A stretch of DNA of 64,000 bases from Tomocerus qinae (Eukaryota > Arthropoda > Collembola > Entomobryomorpha > Tomoceridae). The translations under genes were made by a program, and so were the position numbers. The stretch covers positions 50,656,909-50,720,908 of the forward strand of contig CM034547.1 of NCBI GenBank assembly GCA_020055645.1. The letters run 5' to 3'. The notes beneath the pieces are model-generated. The model had not been told where the DNA came from and ran no database searches. It was given only the letters and a program-made list of their open reading frames with translations. This document shows, piece after piece, positions 39,478-51,187 of the stretch. Numbering within the stretch: the first letter of the stretch is position 1; the number at the start of each line of letters is the position of its first letter.

Positions 39478-40282
39478 TTCACAACCAAACCTTTTGAAAA
39501 CTAACCGTACATAAATTATATCATTGTTTAGTACGACAGCACAATTTGAAGTTGTTACCGCAGAATTCTTTTTACAATAGCTATATTTTATGAGTAGAGA
39601 AGAGAATGGAGTTATCGTTTTTGTATCAAACGATTATAAATGTGGTCAAACACTAGTCAAACGCCAATATTGATCTTTCTGAAGATTTATAAGAGATTTT
39701 TTCTGAGAAAAGAAAATCTTGATTACCTTATCTCTAGTCTGGGATCGGAGTCGGAATTTAGCACCTCACTCCATTTTCCCCTCAACAACCTCTTAGCATA
39801 AAATTGGCACACCAAAGTATGATAATACACCGAATCGATACCTTTGGTACCTACAGTGTACAGTTTTATGCTAAGGGGAAGGGGAGGGATTTTAAATTTA
39901 AATTAGCTAGTAGCTAAGGTGATTTTCAATTTGACTCCGACTCTTGATTCTCTTATTATTTCATAATAGAATAATAGAATAAAGGAAGTCAGTCTTGATT
40001 ACCTTATCTCTACCTTTGCAATGCTTCAACACTGATTATTCCACTCCAGCATCCAAGTAATCGTTCTGCATTTATTCGGTTTCCAACCACATAGCAACCA
40101 CACAAAGTTGGATATTTGGGGATAAAATTAGTGAAACATGTCCCTTATAAACTTTCAAAATCTCTTACGGGAAGTTCTCCATTGGACCCTCCTTAATATA
40201 CAGTTTATACTTCTTGGATATACCCAAGGAGCTTTAACTGGTTGGGGTATCCCTTGGTTTCTCTTCAGCTGTTTTTTCATAA
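39478..40282. other. Intergenic, no gene seen
   Basis: Only a 19-bp direct repeat is noted (CTTGATTACCTTATCTCTA near 39718 and 39992). Confidence 0.45.
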
Positions 40283-40416
40283 GGAGGGTTCAGTTAGGCA
40301 CTTTGCGTGAATATCTTTAAGGGACGTTTTTTGTCCCTTATCCGATTGTTGCCAATGACAACAGGTAGGATTTGTCCCTTATAGATATTCACGCAAAGTG
40401 CCTAGTTGAACCCTCC
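40283..40416. mobile_element. 134-bp MITE
   Basis: Perfect-looking inverted ends GGAGGGTTCAGTTAGGCACT and complement, extending through TTTGCGTGAATATCT. A related damaged copy is at 9694-9788 in AHSA1 intron 1. Confidence 0.7.
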
Positions 40417-40633
40417 TGTTAAAGCTGTTGACACTCCTTGGATATACCATACCCAAGGCATAGACTAAAATAAATGTCTTTGTACAAAGCGCTATATACA
40501 GTATGTATAGAAATTGGGTATACATAGGAGTTTATAGGTATACATAGAATTTTAGTATCCATAACACTTTCTTTGTAAGTATACAGTGCACAAGTTAAAT
40601 TTGCAATTTTTACCAGCCAGTTTTCTTTTTAAT

Positions 40634-40950
40634 ATGGATAAACTGTCAATAAGTGAGCGAATTGAATTTGTAAAGATGTGGACAACAATGTCGTTACGAA
40701 AGGTGGCTGAGGAATTCACTATCCAGGAAAGACAGTTAGCATCACAACAGTAGCAGTTACCACAGCTCGGTTTGATAGGACTGGTTCCGTCAAAAACTTA
40801 CCAAAAGTAGGAAAACAATTTTTAGATTCCTGAATTGGATGCTAAGGGAGTGGATCCTCACAACATTTGGTTTCAGCAAGACGGTGCTCCCCCACATTAT
40901 GCCATACAGTTAGGAATTTGTTAGATGAAACTTAGCACTATGTGAGAAAT
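40634..40950 (+). pseudogene. Tc1/mariner-class transposase relic (DUF4817-like)
   Basis: The frame from ATG 40634 gives an N-terminal helix-turn-helix-like start (SISERIEFVKMWTTMSLRKV). A +1 frame then gives YPGKTVSITTVAVTTARFDR and TGSVKNLPKVGK. A third piece gives DPHNIWFQQDGAPPHYA followed, in another frame, by VRNLLDE. The WFQQDGAPPHY...VRN.LDE block is typical of insect transposases with DUF4817 N-termini. At least two frameshifts, in-frame stops and a large central deletion make it dead. Confidence 0.75.
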
Positions 40951-42003
40951 AAACGAACTTCTTGAGGAAGCTCAATCTCTCCATCGGCACTTTTGATTTT
41001 TAAATGCGACACCTGGATAAGTAGTCAACAAGTGCATGCGTAGAAAAGCCTTAAATAAGTTTTAATTATATGCAAAATATTTTCAATGATATCTTGTAAT
41101 TGTAAATTTAAAAGTAAATCTAATTAATTAGTTTGTACTACTTCATAGAGATGAATACGCAGTGTAGTAGTGGTCTAGTGGTGATAATATTGATGCAAAA
41201 TGTTATGATTATATGTTTGTTCAGACCGCTTAAGTAGTGAAGTAATAATCAAATTTGTAACACATGCAAGCAGTTGCTCTGTTCAGCAAGTAAGCATCAT
41301 AGAGTTGAGTACAGTGTATTAGTTTGCGATTACGCTAAAAGTGTTAGTCCGTATTTTCCTATCCTATCACAAGTCTGTAGTTTAAAGTTCAGTGTTGAAA
41401 TAAATATTTCCCTTGGGAATGGTTTATGAAAATCATATAAAATTTTGCTATGGAATTCTGTGCTCTGATTGGTCAATTTCAAAAATGCATCGACCAATCA
41501 GAAGCGATTTTCACTGCGGTTATTATTTGAAAAATATCTCTTAGTGATAATTGTAACAGTACACTTTTCATTTTCTGTAGAGATCTGCCACGGTTGATAA
41601 TATAAACAGTTACTGTGTTGTGTAGCTTCTTACTTCATGTTTGTCTAGTACTAAACCTATTATTTGCCTTAGCTAAATAATAGGTTTAGTACTAGACAAA
41701 CTTCATGTTGCTTGGCCTCTCCTTCCCCAGAGGCACCAAAGAGGTTGTCCCAGAGCCCTGGGTGGGGTGCCTCTGGAGAGCCAACATGAACACATTTTCA
41801 CTCAAGATGGAGGGATTACTATAACCTGAACCCATCTGATGGGAATGAAATTGAGATAAAAATGGAAAATCCATTAGTGTAAATGAAAAATGAATGAAAA
41901 GTACAGAAAAATACCCTGTGCTTAAATGGGTAGGCATACATTCGTTTCAAACATACTATGAATAAATGATTCTAATTAGTTAGACGCCTTCAATGAAATA
42001 ACA
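40951..42003. other. Intergenic, no gene seen
   Basis: Contains the hairpin at 41640-41701. The 81-residue ORF at 41692-41937 has no domain. Confidence 0.45.
41640..41701. repeat. Perfect 26-bp-stem hairpin
   Basis: TTTGTCTAGTACTAAACCTA...TTATTT pairs completely with its complement across a loop of about 9 nt. CTTCATG occurs as a short direct repeat on both sides. Possibly a MITE remnant. Confidence 0.65.
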
Positions 42004-43017
42004 GTACTGATAGTTTCAGTAGTCCGTGAAACCGCTATTTGGGAGTTGCACCTGGATACGCATTCTGATTGGTCGAAATTTTTTGAATCCAGCGATCTGA
42101 TTGGTTATTGCAGTAATGAATATTCTATAGATTCCCCAGATGGGGGAATTTTAACAACATTTTGCAATTACTACAAAATACAATACATCCATGAATATTA
42201 TACACAATGTTTACAAAGTTTAAACGTTGCAATATACAACAACGAAGTCGAATCATTATGAATCATTTGCCCATAGTAATATAAACATTCGTTTTGCAAA
42301 ACACCAGCTATAAACAGAAGCACAAATCGATGTAATGGGCTAAAAAACGTTGATGTTGAACGGCGAATTCAATAATACTTTTCTTCATTTGGTTACAACT
42401 GATCACATACATTTACTAAAATTATAATAGCAAAATAGCAATAACCAGAACAGAGGAAGAGTTCGGCTGAAATTAAGCAGCAGTACTTCGTTGCCGCCGG
42501 GAGGTATCGGGGGTTAGTGGCAACAGCGGAAACGAAGTACCGCTGCCTAAATTCAGCCGAAGAGTTCTACAGAGTTCTGTCTGATGTTCTTGGGATTGCT
42601 ATGTTATCAATTTAGTAATGTAGTAAAATTATTATAATATTGAATTCGCATTTCAACAACAAGGTTTTAAATTACTATGTTCATATAACATCGATTTGTA
42701 CTTCTGTTTATAGCTGGTGTTTTGCAAAACGAATGTTTATATTACTATGGGCAAATGATTCATAATGATTCGACTTCGTTGTTGTATATTGCAACGTTTA
42801 AACTTTGTATACATTGTGTATAATATTCATGGATGTATTGTATTTTGTAGTAATTGCAAAATGTTGTTAAAATTCCCCCATCTGGGGAATCTATAGAATA
42901 TTCATTACTGCACTAACCAATCAGATCGCTGGATTCAAAAAATTTCGACCAATCAGAATGCGTATCCAGGTGCAACTCCCAAATAGCGGTTTCACGGACT
43001 ACTGAAACTATCAGTAC
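42004..43017. mobile_element. ~1-kb foldback element containing a nested MITE
   Basis: Arms of about 345 bp (42004-about 42350 and about 42665-43017) are nearly perfect inverted copies starting GTACTGATAGTTTCAGTAGT. The ~310-bp centre holds another inverted-repeat element (42462-42561). The 71-residue ORF in the left arm is spurious. Downstream of CEBPZ. Confidence 0.75.
42462..42561. mobile_element. 100-bp MITE nested in the foldback
   Basis: Ends TTCGGCTGAAATTAAGCAGC and complement; arms of about 33 bp around a GC-rich loop (GCCGCCGGGAGG). Confidence 0.7.
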
Positions 43018-43427
43018 ACGAAATCACAGGTTTTAGAATACGTTTAAAACATTTACTTCGGTTTTAGATTTTTACCATTTAAATCAAAATATCAAGTAAT
43101 GTAGTCATAATTTATAACTGGTTATCTTTCGGAAACTTCAATGATAAATGATAAACTATCAAAGATATTAAGATATGGTGGATACAAATACAACAGATAC
43201 AAATCCATGTATTAAAGTGTCGGTGTCTCTAGTATAAGACAAAAACTGTTCCTAAACTTAACTACTCTGAAGTTACTAACAGAACGTCCCAATATTTAAA
43301 TTGAGAAAGCTAGATAATTAGATATAGGTGTATCTATCTTTCAGGAGTTGCACACCTTGAACAGAAGCATCAATAGTCTTGTATTGTCTGTCTGCAGCAA
43401 CCAAACCTGGCTTCAATCATCAACGTT
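43018..43427. other. CEBPZ 3' flank
   Basis: No gene seen; presumably the CEBPZ 3' UTR lies here. No canonical AATAAA was found on the - strand. Confidence 0.4.
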
Positions 43428-46400
43428 TTACATCTTCCTCCGTTTTTTGTTGGGTAACATTTTGTTCCTTTGTTTACTTGATCGTTTATATCCTTTCACC
43501 CACCTATCTCTCTCAATTTCCCATTTTAATTGCTTCTTGTCTATGTAAAATACATTTTCAAAATAATAATTAGAATTTAGTAGGGACGGAATTAGATTTA
43601 TATAATTATCCATATATTATAACATGCAGCAATTCAGCACGTAATACTTCTCGATCATTTTAACAACTACACAAAATCAGTTACCTGCTCTGTCCGAGTT
43701 GATTAATGTCTGCGCACCACTGAGGACTTCTTCTGAATTTTCTTCTAACAAATCAGCAAACTGATCTGCAGGGGCGAACATAGGTTGCTCTTTCTTTCTT
43801 TTGAGACTTTTACTTGGTAACTTGAGATGCTTCTATTAAAATTTAATTTTTATCGTCATTAAAAATTAATTTTTACCATCATTAAAAACCATTTAGAAAC
43901 AATAATGTACGGCAATGTTCTTACTTCGTCGAATGCTTCCATGTCGTCTTCAGATTCCAAGTTAGTTGTATCGAAATCAATATCTAATTCATCGTCATCG
44001 ATGCCTGGATCTGATTCCATAAGATCATCATTGTCGGCATCAAGGTCAACGAAATCATCATTTTCACCGTCGTCATCAAGGTCGAGGAAATTATCATTTC
44101 CGTCATTATTTTCCTCTTCATCGATTTCGTCATCCTCTGATTCAGAATCACTATCATCAGTATTCTTCAAACCCTTCTTTTTAGCCCGGTGTACTTCGGC
44201 TGCAAAATCAACATCTTCATCAGAGTCACTCATTTTGGCTCCGGATTTGAAATAATTTCCCATAAATTCGTCAAATTCTTGATCGTCAACACTTTCAACG
44301 TCACTATCATCTTCTTTTGATAGAGTTTTCTTCTCAACACGCTTCTTATCTTTGAAATATCTGAGGAAAAAATAATATACCAACGTTAATAAACTCTAAG
44401 CTTAATTTACTGCTTATGGTAAGGACAAGGTGAATATTTCACTGACTACTGTGAGACAACGCAAATATTACGTAATTGTGCACAGGCATGCTCATGGGGG
44501 TATGTCGACCTTAGTAGACCCCCTATGTCACCACATCTATTTTTCTAAGCATATGGTGCCTTGGTCTACTCTCCAGATTGACCCTAAAACCCCTCGCTCG
44601 CCGACATCAATTATTGATAAGTCCTTTTCTTAAAATATCAAAAGGATATGGCACAAAGTGAGTTCCCCGTGGGCTCCGAGGGAATATTGTCATATTCATG
44701 TACAATGTTGACACTTGTATGGAGGTCAAAAGTGAAACTGGGTTTGCTCTGGATGTTGTCCCTTTACGAGATAAACGGGGTCAAAGGTCGACATGTCATT
44801 TCCTCACAACCCCCTACGTGTAGCATATCAATCGAAAGGGCTTAATCTCCTGGTTCCAAAAATACCATATACTTGATATCTGTGATCAAGGGGTAAAGAT
44901 CTATGAACTAAAAAGTCTACAATTCTTAGTCAATACCTATATAATGCAATTCCAGTTCTGGTCAATCAACCTCTAGTTATTCCTTTTTAGTTCATAGATC
45001 TTTACCCCTTGATCACAGATATCAAGTATATGGTATTTTTGGAACCAGGAGATTAAGCCCTTTCGATTGATATGCTACACGTAGGGGGTTGTGAGGAAAT
45101 GACATGTCGACCTTTGACCCCGTTTATCTCGTAAAGGGACAACATCCAGAGCAAACCCAGTTTCACTTTTGACCTCCATACAAGTGTCAACATTGTACAT
45201 GAATATGACAATATTCCCTCGGAGCCCACGGGGAACTCACTTTGTGCCATATCCTTTATCTTTATCCCTACATCAGTGATTTTTTACTCATTTTCGACAA
45301 AAAGATCATTGTGTTTATGTGCTTGTACCAGTTTCCCCCGTTTCATATGTTGTACATAATATGCACAATTAATTTTTTCTGCAATAATTGTGATGAAACA
45401 ACACATTGCACATAATTCAACTTAAAATGTATAGTTCAGCAATTCAGTTTATTATCACTTCGCTGTCACAGTTCGCTCTTTGTATTCGACAGACAATGAA
45501 TCATATGTTGCAATACAAAAGGCTCAACTTCAGCTTAAACTTCGAGTCGAGCAAATGAACTTGGGAGGTCTAACTACACTATTCCATCACGAGTATATTG
45601 GGGAACAACTCATAACTGAAACCCGACAATATTCCCCGAACGACGAATGTCAATTTACATAGTGAGCAAAATGTTAATGACTACAAATACGACTGCGATT
45701 GACTACATATACGGCTGAGATTGACTACATATTATACGAATGCAATTAAAGATGTGAGATAAACAAGTAGTACTTTTAATTATTATTATTTATAATTATT
45801 TTCGTTGTCAACGAATTTAATTGCATTCTTATAATAATGTAGTCAATCTCAGCCGTATATGTAGTCAATCGCAGTCGTATTTGTAGTCAATCGCATTCGT
45901 ATTTGTAGTCAATCGCATTCGTATTTGTAGTCAATCGCATTCGTATTTGTAGTCAATCGCATTCGTATTTGTAGTCAATCGCATTCGTATTTGTAGTCAA
46001 TCGCATTCGTATATGTAGTTAATCACATTTGATAATGTTGCACATTGTGCTCAATATGTAAATTGACATTCGTCGTTCGGGAAATATTGTCGGGTTTCGG
46101 TTATGAGTTCTTCCCCAATAGACTCGTGGTGGAATAGCGTAGTTAGACTCGAAGTTTGAGCTGAAGTTGAGCCTTTTGTATTGCAACATATGATTCATCG
46201 TCTGTCGAACACAAAGAGCGAACTGTGACAGCGAAGTGATAATAATTATGCACGTATGTCCAAAAATAATAAGCTGAAATATCCCTCGCCCTCCCTTCAT
46301 AAAATTTGATTTTGACCCCCTGCTATACAAAGGCAAAAAATGAGGCACCACCGGCACCGGCATGCCTGATTGTGCATTGTCTGTCGAGTTGTGTTGTCTG

Positions 46401-49400
46401 TCATGAGACTATTAAATGGCGAAAGTCAACTAACTTGTAAAAGAATTTTTCCTCTTCAGGAATCTTATCTTCATCAACTTGTAAATACTTAGCAGAATTT
46501 ACAGCCATATTTCGAAGTCCTTGTGGTTGATATTCGGCTCGATTCTATAGAATAAAAATTAAACACTTACTGAGCCACTGAACAGTATAACGGCATAACA
46601 GCATTCATAAACCCTATTTACTTTCAACTTGCATAAATTACTCTAAAAGCGATATAAAAATTAAGCTACCTTTTTTATTTTTGGATTTCTGTAAACAAAA
46701 CGATCAAGGAATCGAGCTACTGTGAAATCTTTTAAGGGATTTCCATCGTAGCATATTTTTTCCCGTTTTGCAAGTGTAAGAGCATACAATGCCACTGTTG
46801 GGTGGTAATGGTGTGTTAAAGCAGCTAATTCATACGCTATGCAAAGTTCTGCTCCACAGAATGCTGGATTTCTGGCTGTAGGATCATACGCAGTTCTAAT
46901 CCTATTTTCATTCTCATTTTTAATTTCAGTATTCTCATTTACACTTTCAGCGGATTTGTATTCTATGGAATCAGTAGATAGAGGTTTTTTATCCTTCAAG
47001 GCTTTTTGATAAACAGCTGGAGCAGGAATATTCTGAACATCAGTATCTTCTTCGGCATCACACAACTGAATGTTGGACGACTTAACTAGATTTATTATAT
47101 CAACATTCTGCTTCCGCTTCTTATTGGAAACTACTGTCTCCAAATCAGATTCACTGTCACTTAAATTGGGGTCGTTTGCGGTCGTTTGTGATTCATTTAC
47201 TTCAACGGTTAAATTCCCAAGAGTAAGACATCCGCTATGGGTTTTAGAAACTTCAGAAATTAGGAAGAGAATGGCACATGCTAAATTTGGTTGAACATTT
47301 TGACAAATCTGTAGATAATAATATTATAATCCTTTAGTTCAAAATTATAAAATTACAAATAATAAATGAGTGATGATGACAACACTGATGGTGATGACAG
47401 TCATGTAGAGATTAAAAAATGAATAGCACCTGAAGTAGACGTTTTGTAAACGCAATAACACGATTTATAACTGTGTCTTTTTTCAAGGATTTGAAAACTA
47501 AATTCAAAAACTGCATATTATGAGATGTTGTAATAAACTCAGAATTCAAGAGCGTTCTGTATAACACGCGATAAAACCTGAAAGAAGATAAGTCATTTTT
47601 TAATTTGCTTGTGGTGGGTGGAAAGGACTTCTATCTATGGATTTATTGTTTACAAAGGATATAAGTACTACTTACTATACTTACTATAAATAAAATCTAA
47701 TATCTAAACTACCTGTATATATGCTATAACACTCATTGAAACTTACCTATCAGCGGCTGCTTGATCTTTATTAACGTCTATTAGTTGATAAAGTATGCAC
47801 AAAGCATGGACACAAATATTGAATTGTGACAACTGCACAATTTTAAATAGCGTGTCTAGACTTTCTCTGAACTGAAATCCGTATTGTTTAGCAGTAGGAT
47901 ACGCCTTATTCACTCCGGTTAAAAGCCCACTCATCATCTTGCTTTCGATGTCACCCTGTGAGTTATGATTGTAAGAAATTACTTTTTAAAACTGATATTC
48001 TTTTCAGAAGCAACTTTTGAAAAGTGTTTATACACGAATAGCAAGCATAACAATTGCCAAATGGCCACCAACAGGAACGTTTACATATCAATAAAAAGCA
48101 GATTTGAGAGGTTTTACTAACCGTTTTTATGCAACCTTTGAAAAATGCCAGATAGACAGTTATTAATTTAGAAGAAACTTGAGGATGTTCATTTTCTAAA
48201 CGAATCGAATTAAGGAAGCATATTCCATAATATTGAGCTTTTACACTGATGTTGTTACGGAAGAGGAGCCTTTCTACTTCTTGAATTACCACCATTTTCA
48301 TCCTTGGATGTTCTTCTACCAGCTTAGTCAAATGGAATAAAGCTCGAGATCCAACTTTTTTTATTGGATCGCCTAATTTATTTACGAGCATTTCTAACAA
48401 AATCTAAAATTCAAAAACAGAATCATTACATATTTGAATAATTTGCAGTACAATAATATATTTGCAGATAAAATGAAACAGGTACTATTTTTGATTTGTT
48501 TTAAGATCATAAACCTTACATTCTCTTGTTCAGGATGAGCAGCTAGTAAATGGTGGATTATAGATATAGCTTTGCCTCGTAACTTATCCACAGTATCACT
48601 GGCCATATTTCCAACTGATTCAATAAACTGCTTGTACAGACATTTTATTTGGTCTTCAAAAATCCAAACAATTAGGTGTTTATTTGAAGCGGACCTCAAT
48701 TTGGAGCCTCTACTTTCAAAGGAAATCAACTTTCTATCTGAAGGCAGCAAGTCTTCTAGGAATAACTCTTTGATTGTATCTAAAGAAAAATTATTGCAAT
48801 TATTGGATAGTTTTATAATAAATTATATACTAGCTGGTGAGAGATGTATAAGGTTGGGAACACTTTATTTTGGAAGGTAATGAATGAGACTTCAGAAATC
48901 GATTGGTGGACCCCATATTATGAACTTGAAAGAAAGGCATACATTTTTCTCGAAAACCCGCTGTTTAGAAGTGATGGTGGATTTTTCGAAAAAGCCACGT
49001 ACATTACTAATTGTTTTATTCCGAAAGTTGTGGGTCGATTTGAGTGAATTTTTTTATCTGTTCGCTATAAAACGGATTCTGCTCTTGAGGTATCTCGCCA
49101 TTTTTTAAAACATTTTCAAAATTTTAAAATATATTGACATGAAAAAAATTGTCAAAACTTTTTGATTTTACCATAGATTGTCGTTTAGCAGCTGATATTG
49201 AATACAATAAGAGCATTCTGGGCTGATAGAGAAGTTTTGAAAATAAATTCCATATTATGCAAGCATTTATTTATTTTTCAATATATTTCAAAATTTTGAA
49301 AATATTTTCAAAAAAGGCGAGATACCCCAAAAGCAGAATCCGTTTGTTTCACTCAAATCGGTTTACAACTTTCGGAATAAATTAACTAAAAAGGTGGAAA

Positions 49401-51187
49401 GGTAGCTTTTTCGAAAAATCCTCCATAACTTTCAAACGGCGGGTTTTCGAGAAAAACGCATGTCTTTATTAGGACGTGCTGTAGGAATGAAAAGGAAGTT
49501 CGAGTCGAAAATGAACAAAATCGGACACACCTGCCCCTGCCTGTGGGCGTGGTTCAAAAATTAAAATATGGTGTAAGTTTGTTATCGACAATGTAGAACG
49601 TTATGAGATAGTTCGTTATTCACGATATAGAAGATATATAAGATATGAAAGAGATATAGAAAAGGTTATTCGTTAGGTCATTTCAAGGTCAAGTCGCACG
49701 TGTCAAAAGGTCAAAGGTCATTGAAAAAATACACTAAAAACGTCATGTAACGTCAGATAATCAGTCAAACTTTCTATGCGATTTCACACCACTTTTTACA
49801 TCCATTTGGACATGGTTTATTTTAAGTTCATATGAGGTCCACCAATCGATTTCTGAAGTCTCATTACCTTCCAAAATAAAGTGTTTCTAACCTTACACAT
49901 CTCTTGGGTTTTCACTCTGGTAGATATAATTTTTAGTTTTTGGTAATTTCTGAGTGCTTTGGAAAGCTTCCTTTAAAAATAATTGAAAAAGTAATATAAA
50001 GCAAAAGCGTTTAGTTGTAATTTGTAATTAACGACCAAAATCGCTTCAAATTGATTATTATGATTATAACGATATGATATCCATTTTAATGTATTATTTA
50101 TAGGGCACGTATTTCTGTTTTGTTTTTACTTATTTTATAAACTGTTAATTACAAACCTGCAGCTATCAAGCATTGTTGTTTCCCTTGAACTTTGGCCATT
50201 GAAATAAGCTGTTGAATGCAAAATAAATTGTGGACAGGCGAATCTTGAATTTTGATTGTGAAACCTGCCATTCTATCTGGAAGTGTTCCAGACCTAATTA
50301 TTTTTTCTGTCCACAAAAAGTCGGAACTTTGGGGTCCTTCCAAGCACACTAAAAACGATTATTCAAAACATTGTTTAAGATTTATTATTGACATTATTAC
50401 TTTGTAAATCATTCAAGTACAAGTATAAATACAAAATAAGAACCTGATTTAAAAATGTGTGCATCTTTATCCAGTAATTGCAATGCTTTCTTTTTAAAAC
50501 CTTCAATTTCTTCTGTAGGCATTGGTTTGATATCGTTAGCTGTGTCACCTGTATGCTATAAGTTTGAAGTTAGACAATGTTAATCAACAATTGCTACAAT
50601 TATTATTACAAATTATCTGGGTCAATGGGATTAGATTATGATTCAATTAATATTATGAAATGTTATATAATGTCACCCAAGGATTATTTGAATTATTTAC
50701 CTCAAGCAAGTCAAACCATTTTCCTTTTGGCTTGACTATCAACTTCTGACTTTCTATTTCTCCTGAATATGCGGTCTCTTTTTTGTTTCTTTTAATTGCC
50801 TTTTTATGGTTTTTAGTACCTATATGGTTTTTATCATCGTGTATTATCTTGTTGGAAGTGGAAGAATTCCTCTTCTTCTGCATTGGGATTTTTTTCTTAG
50901 ATGTAGATTTCTCAGCAGAACCCATATCGACATTACGAAACTTTTTCAATCCCAGCTTTTTTACAAAATCCTTAACCTGAAATGCACATTAAATAAGAAA
51001 TATTATCTCACCATCACCATTACATTATTACTGAATAATAAATAAATAAATATGAAGTAATTCATTATGATTTACGGATTTTTGAAAATCTTACTTCTTT
51101 CTTACTAATGTCATCATTCCCAGTATTTTCTGCTGCCATCCCAGCCTTCAATTTCGCACTTTTCCTTTCGGCTGGATTTTTCCCCAT
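43428..51187 (-). CDS. CEBPZ: CEBPZ / NOC1, CBF/Mak21-family ribosome biogenesis factor (13 exons, 1005 aa)
   Basis: Nucleolar factor of the Noc1/Mak21 family, needed for early 60S pre-ribosome assembly and also known as a CCAAT-box-binding protein in vertebrates. Exons (-): 51187-51095, 50976-50701, 50555-50444, 50348-50157, 48779-48520, 48403-48122, 47955-47747, 47577-47430, 47308-46670, 46544-46435, 44360-43925, 43832-43685, 43540-43428. Every junction closes in phase, giving 3018 nt. Landmarks: basic Lys-rich N-terminus; ELFLEDLLPSDRKL; helical repeats (VNKLGDPIKKVGSRALFHL, SVKAQYYGICFLNSI); the CBF domain (LLTGVNKAYP); DPTARNPAFCGAE; LDRFVYRNPK; a very acidic segment in exon 11; basic tail QLKWEIERDRWVKGYK. 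Human CEBPZ is about 1054 aa. Introns 4 and 10 carry palindromic elements. Confidence 0.95.
44641..45257. mobile_element. Perfect-looking 617-bp palindrome in CEBPZ intron 10
   Basis: Two 275-bp arms (44641-44915, 44983-45257) are exact complements as far as I can read. They encode the same 65-residue spurious ORF on both strands, with a 67-bp spacer. Ends AAAGGATATGGCACAAAGTG. No transposase and no clear target duplication. Confidence 0.8.
45451..46243. mobile_element. Inverted-repeat element with internal 22-bp satellite, CEBPZ intron 10
   Basis: Ends ATTATCACTTCGCTGTCACA and complement; arms of about 215 bp, imperfect (indels). The centre contains about eight tandem copies of a 22-bp unit (GTAGTCAATCGCATTCGTAT plus TT) at about 45838-46020. 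Arm segments (CTTTGTATTCGACAGACAAT, CATATGTTGCA) are related to the MITE at 58763-58941. Confidence 0.75.
48840..49906. mobile_element. ~1.07-kb inverted-repeat element in CEBPZ intron 4
   Basis: Outer arms of about 85 bp (GAGATGTATAAGGTTGGGAA... and complement at 49825-49906) share an ACTTCAGAAATCGATTGGTG segment. Inner arms (about 48950-49110 and 49310-49470) share AACCCGC and TTTTTCGAAAAAGC blocks. The right arm carries about 350 bp of extra sequence. It lies 60 bp from the exon 5 acceptor. Confidence 0.65.

Noticed and set aside
43905..44255. 116-aa Ser-rich ORF on the + strand
   Set aside because: Antisense shadow of the acidic CEBPZ exon 11.
44648..45250. Identical 65-aa ORFs on opposite strands
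   Set aside because: Palindrome arms; no homology or splice context.
48844..49108. ORFs on the + strand in CEBPZ intron 4
   Set aside because: They lie in an inverted-repeat element and share no similarity with known proteins.
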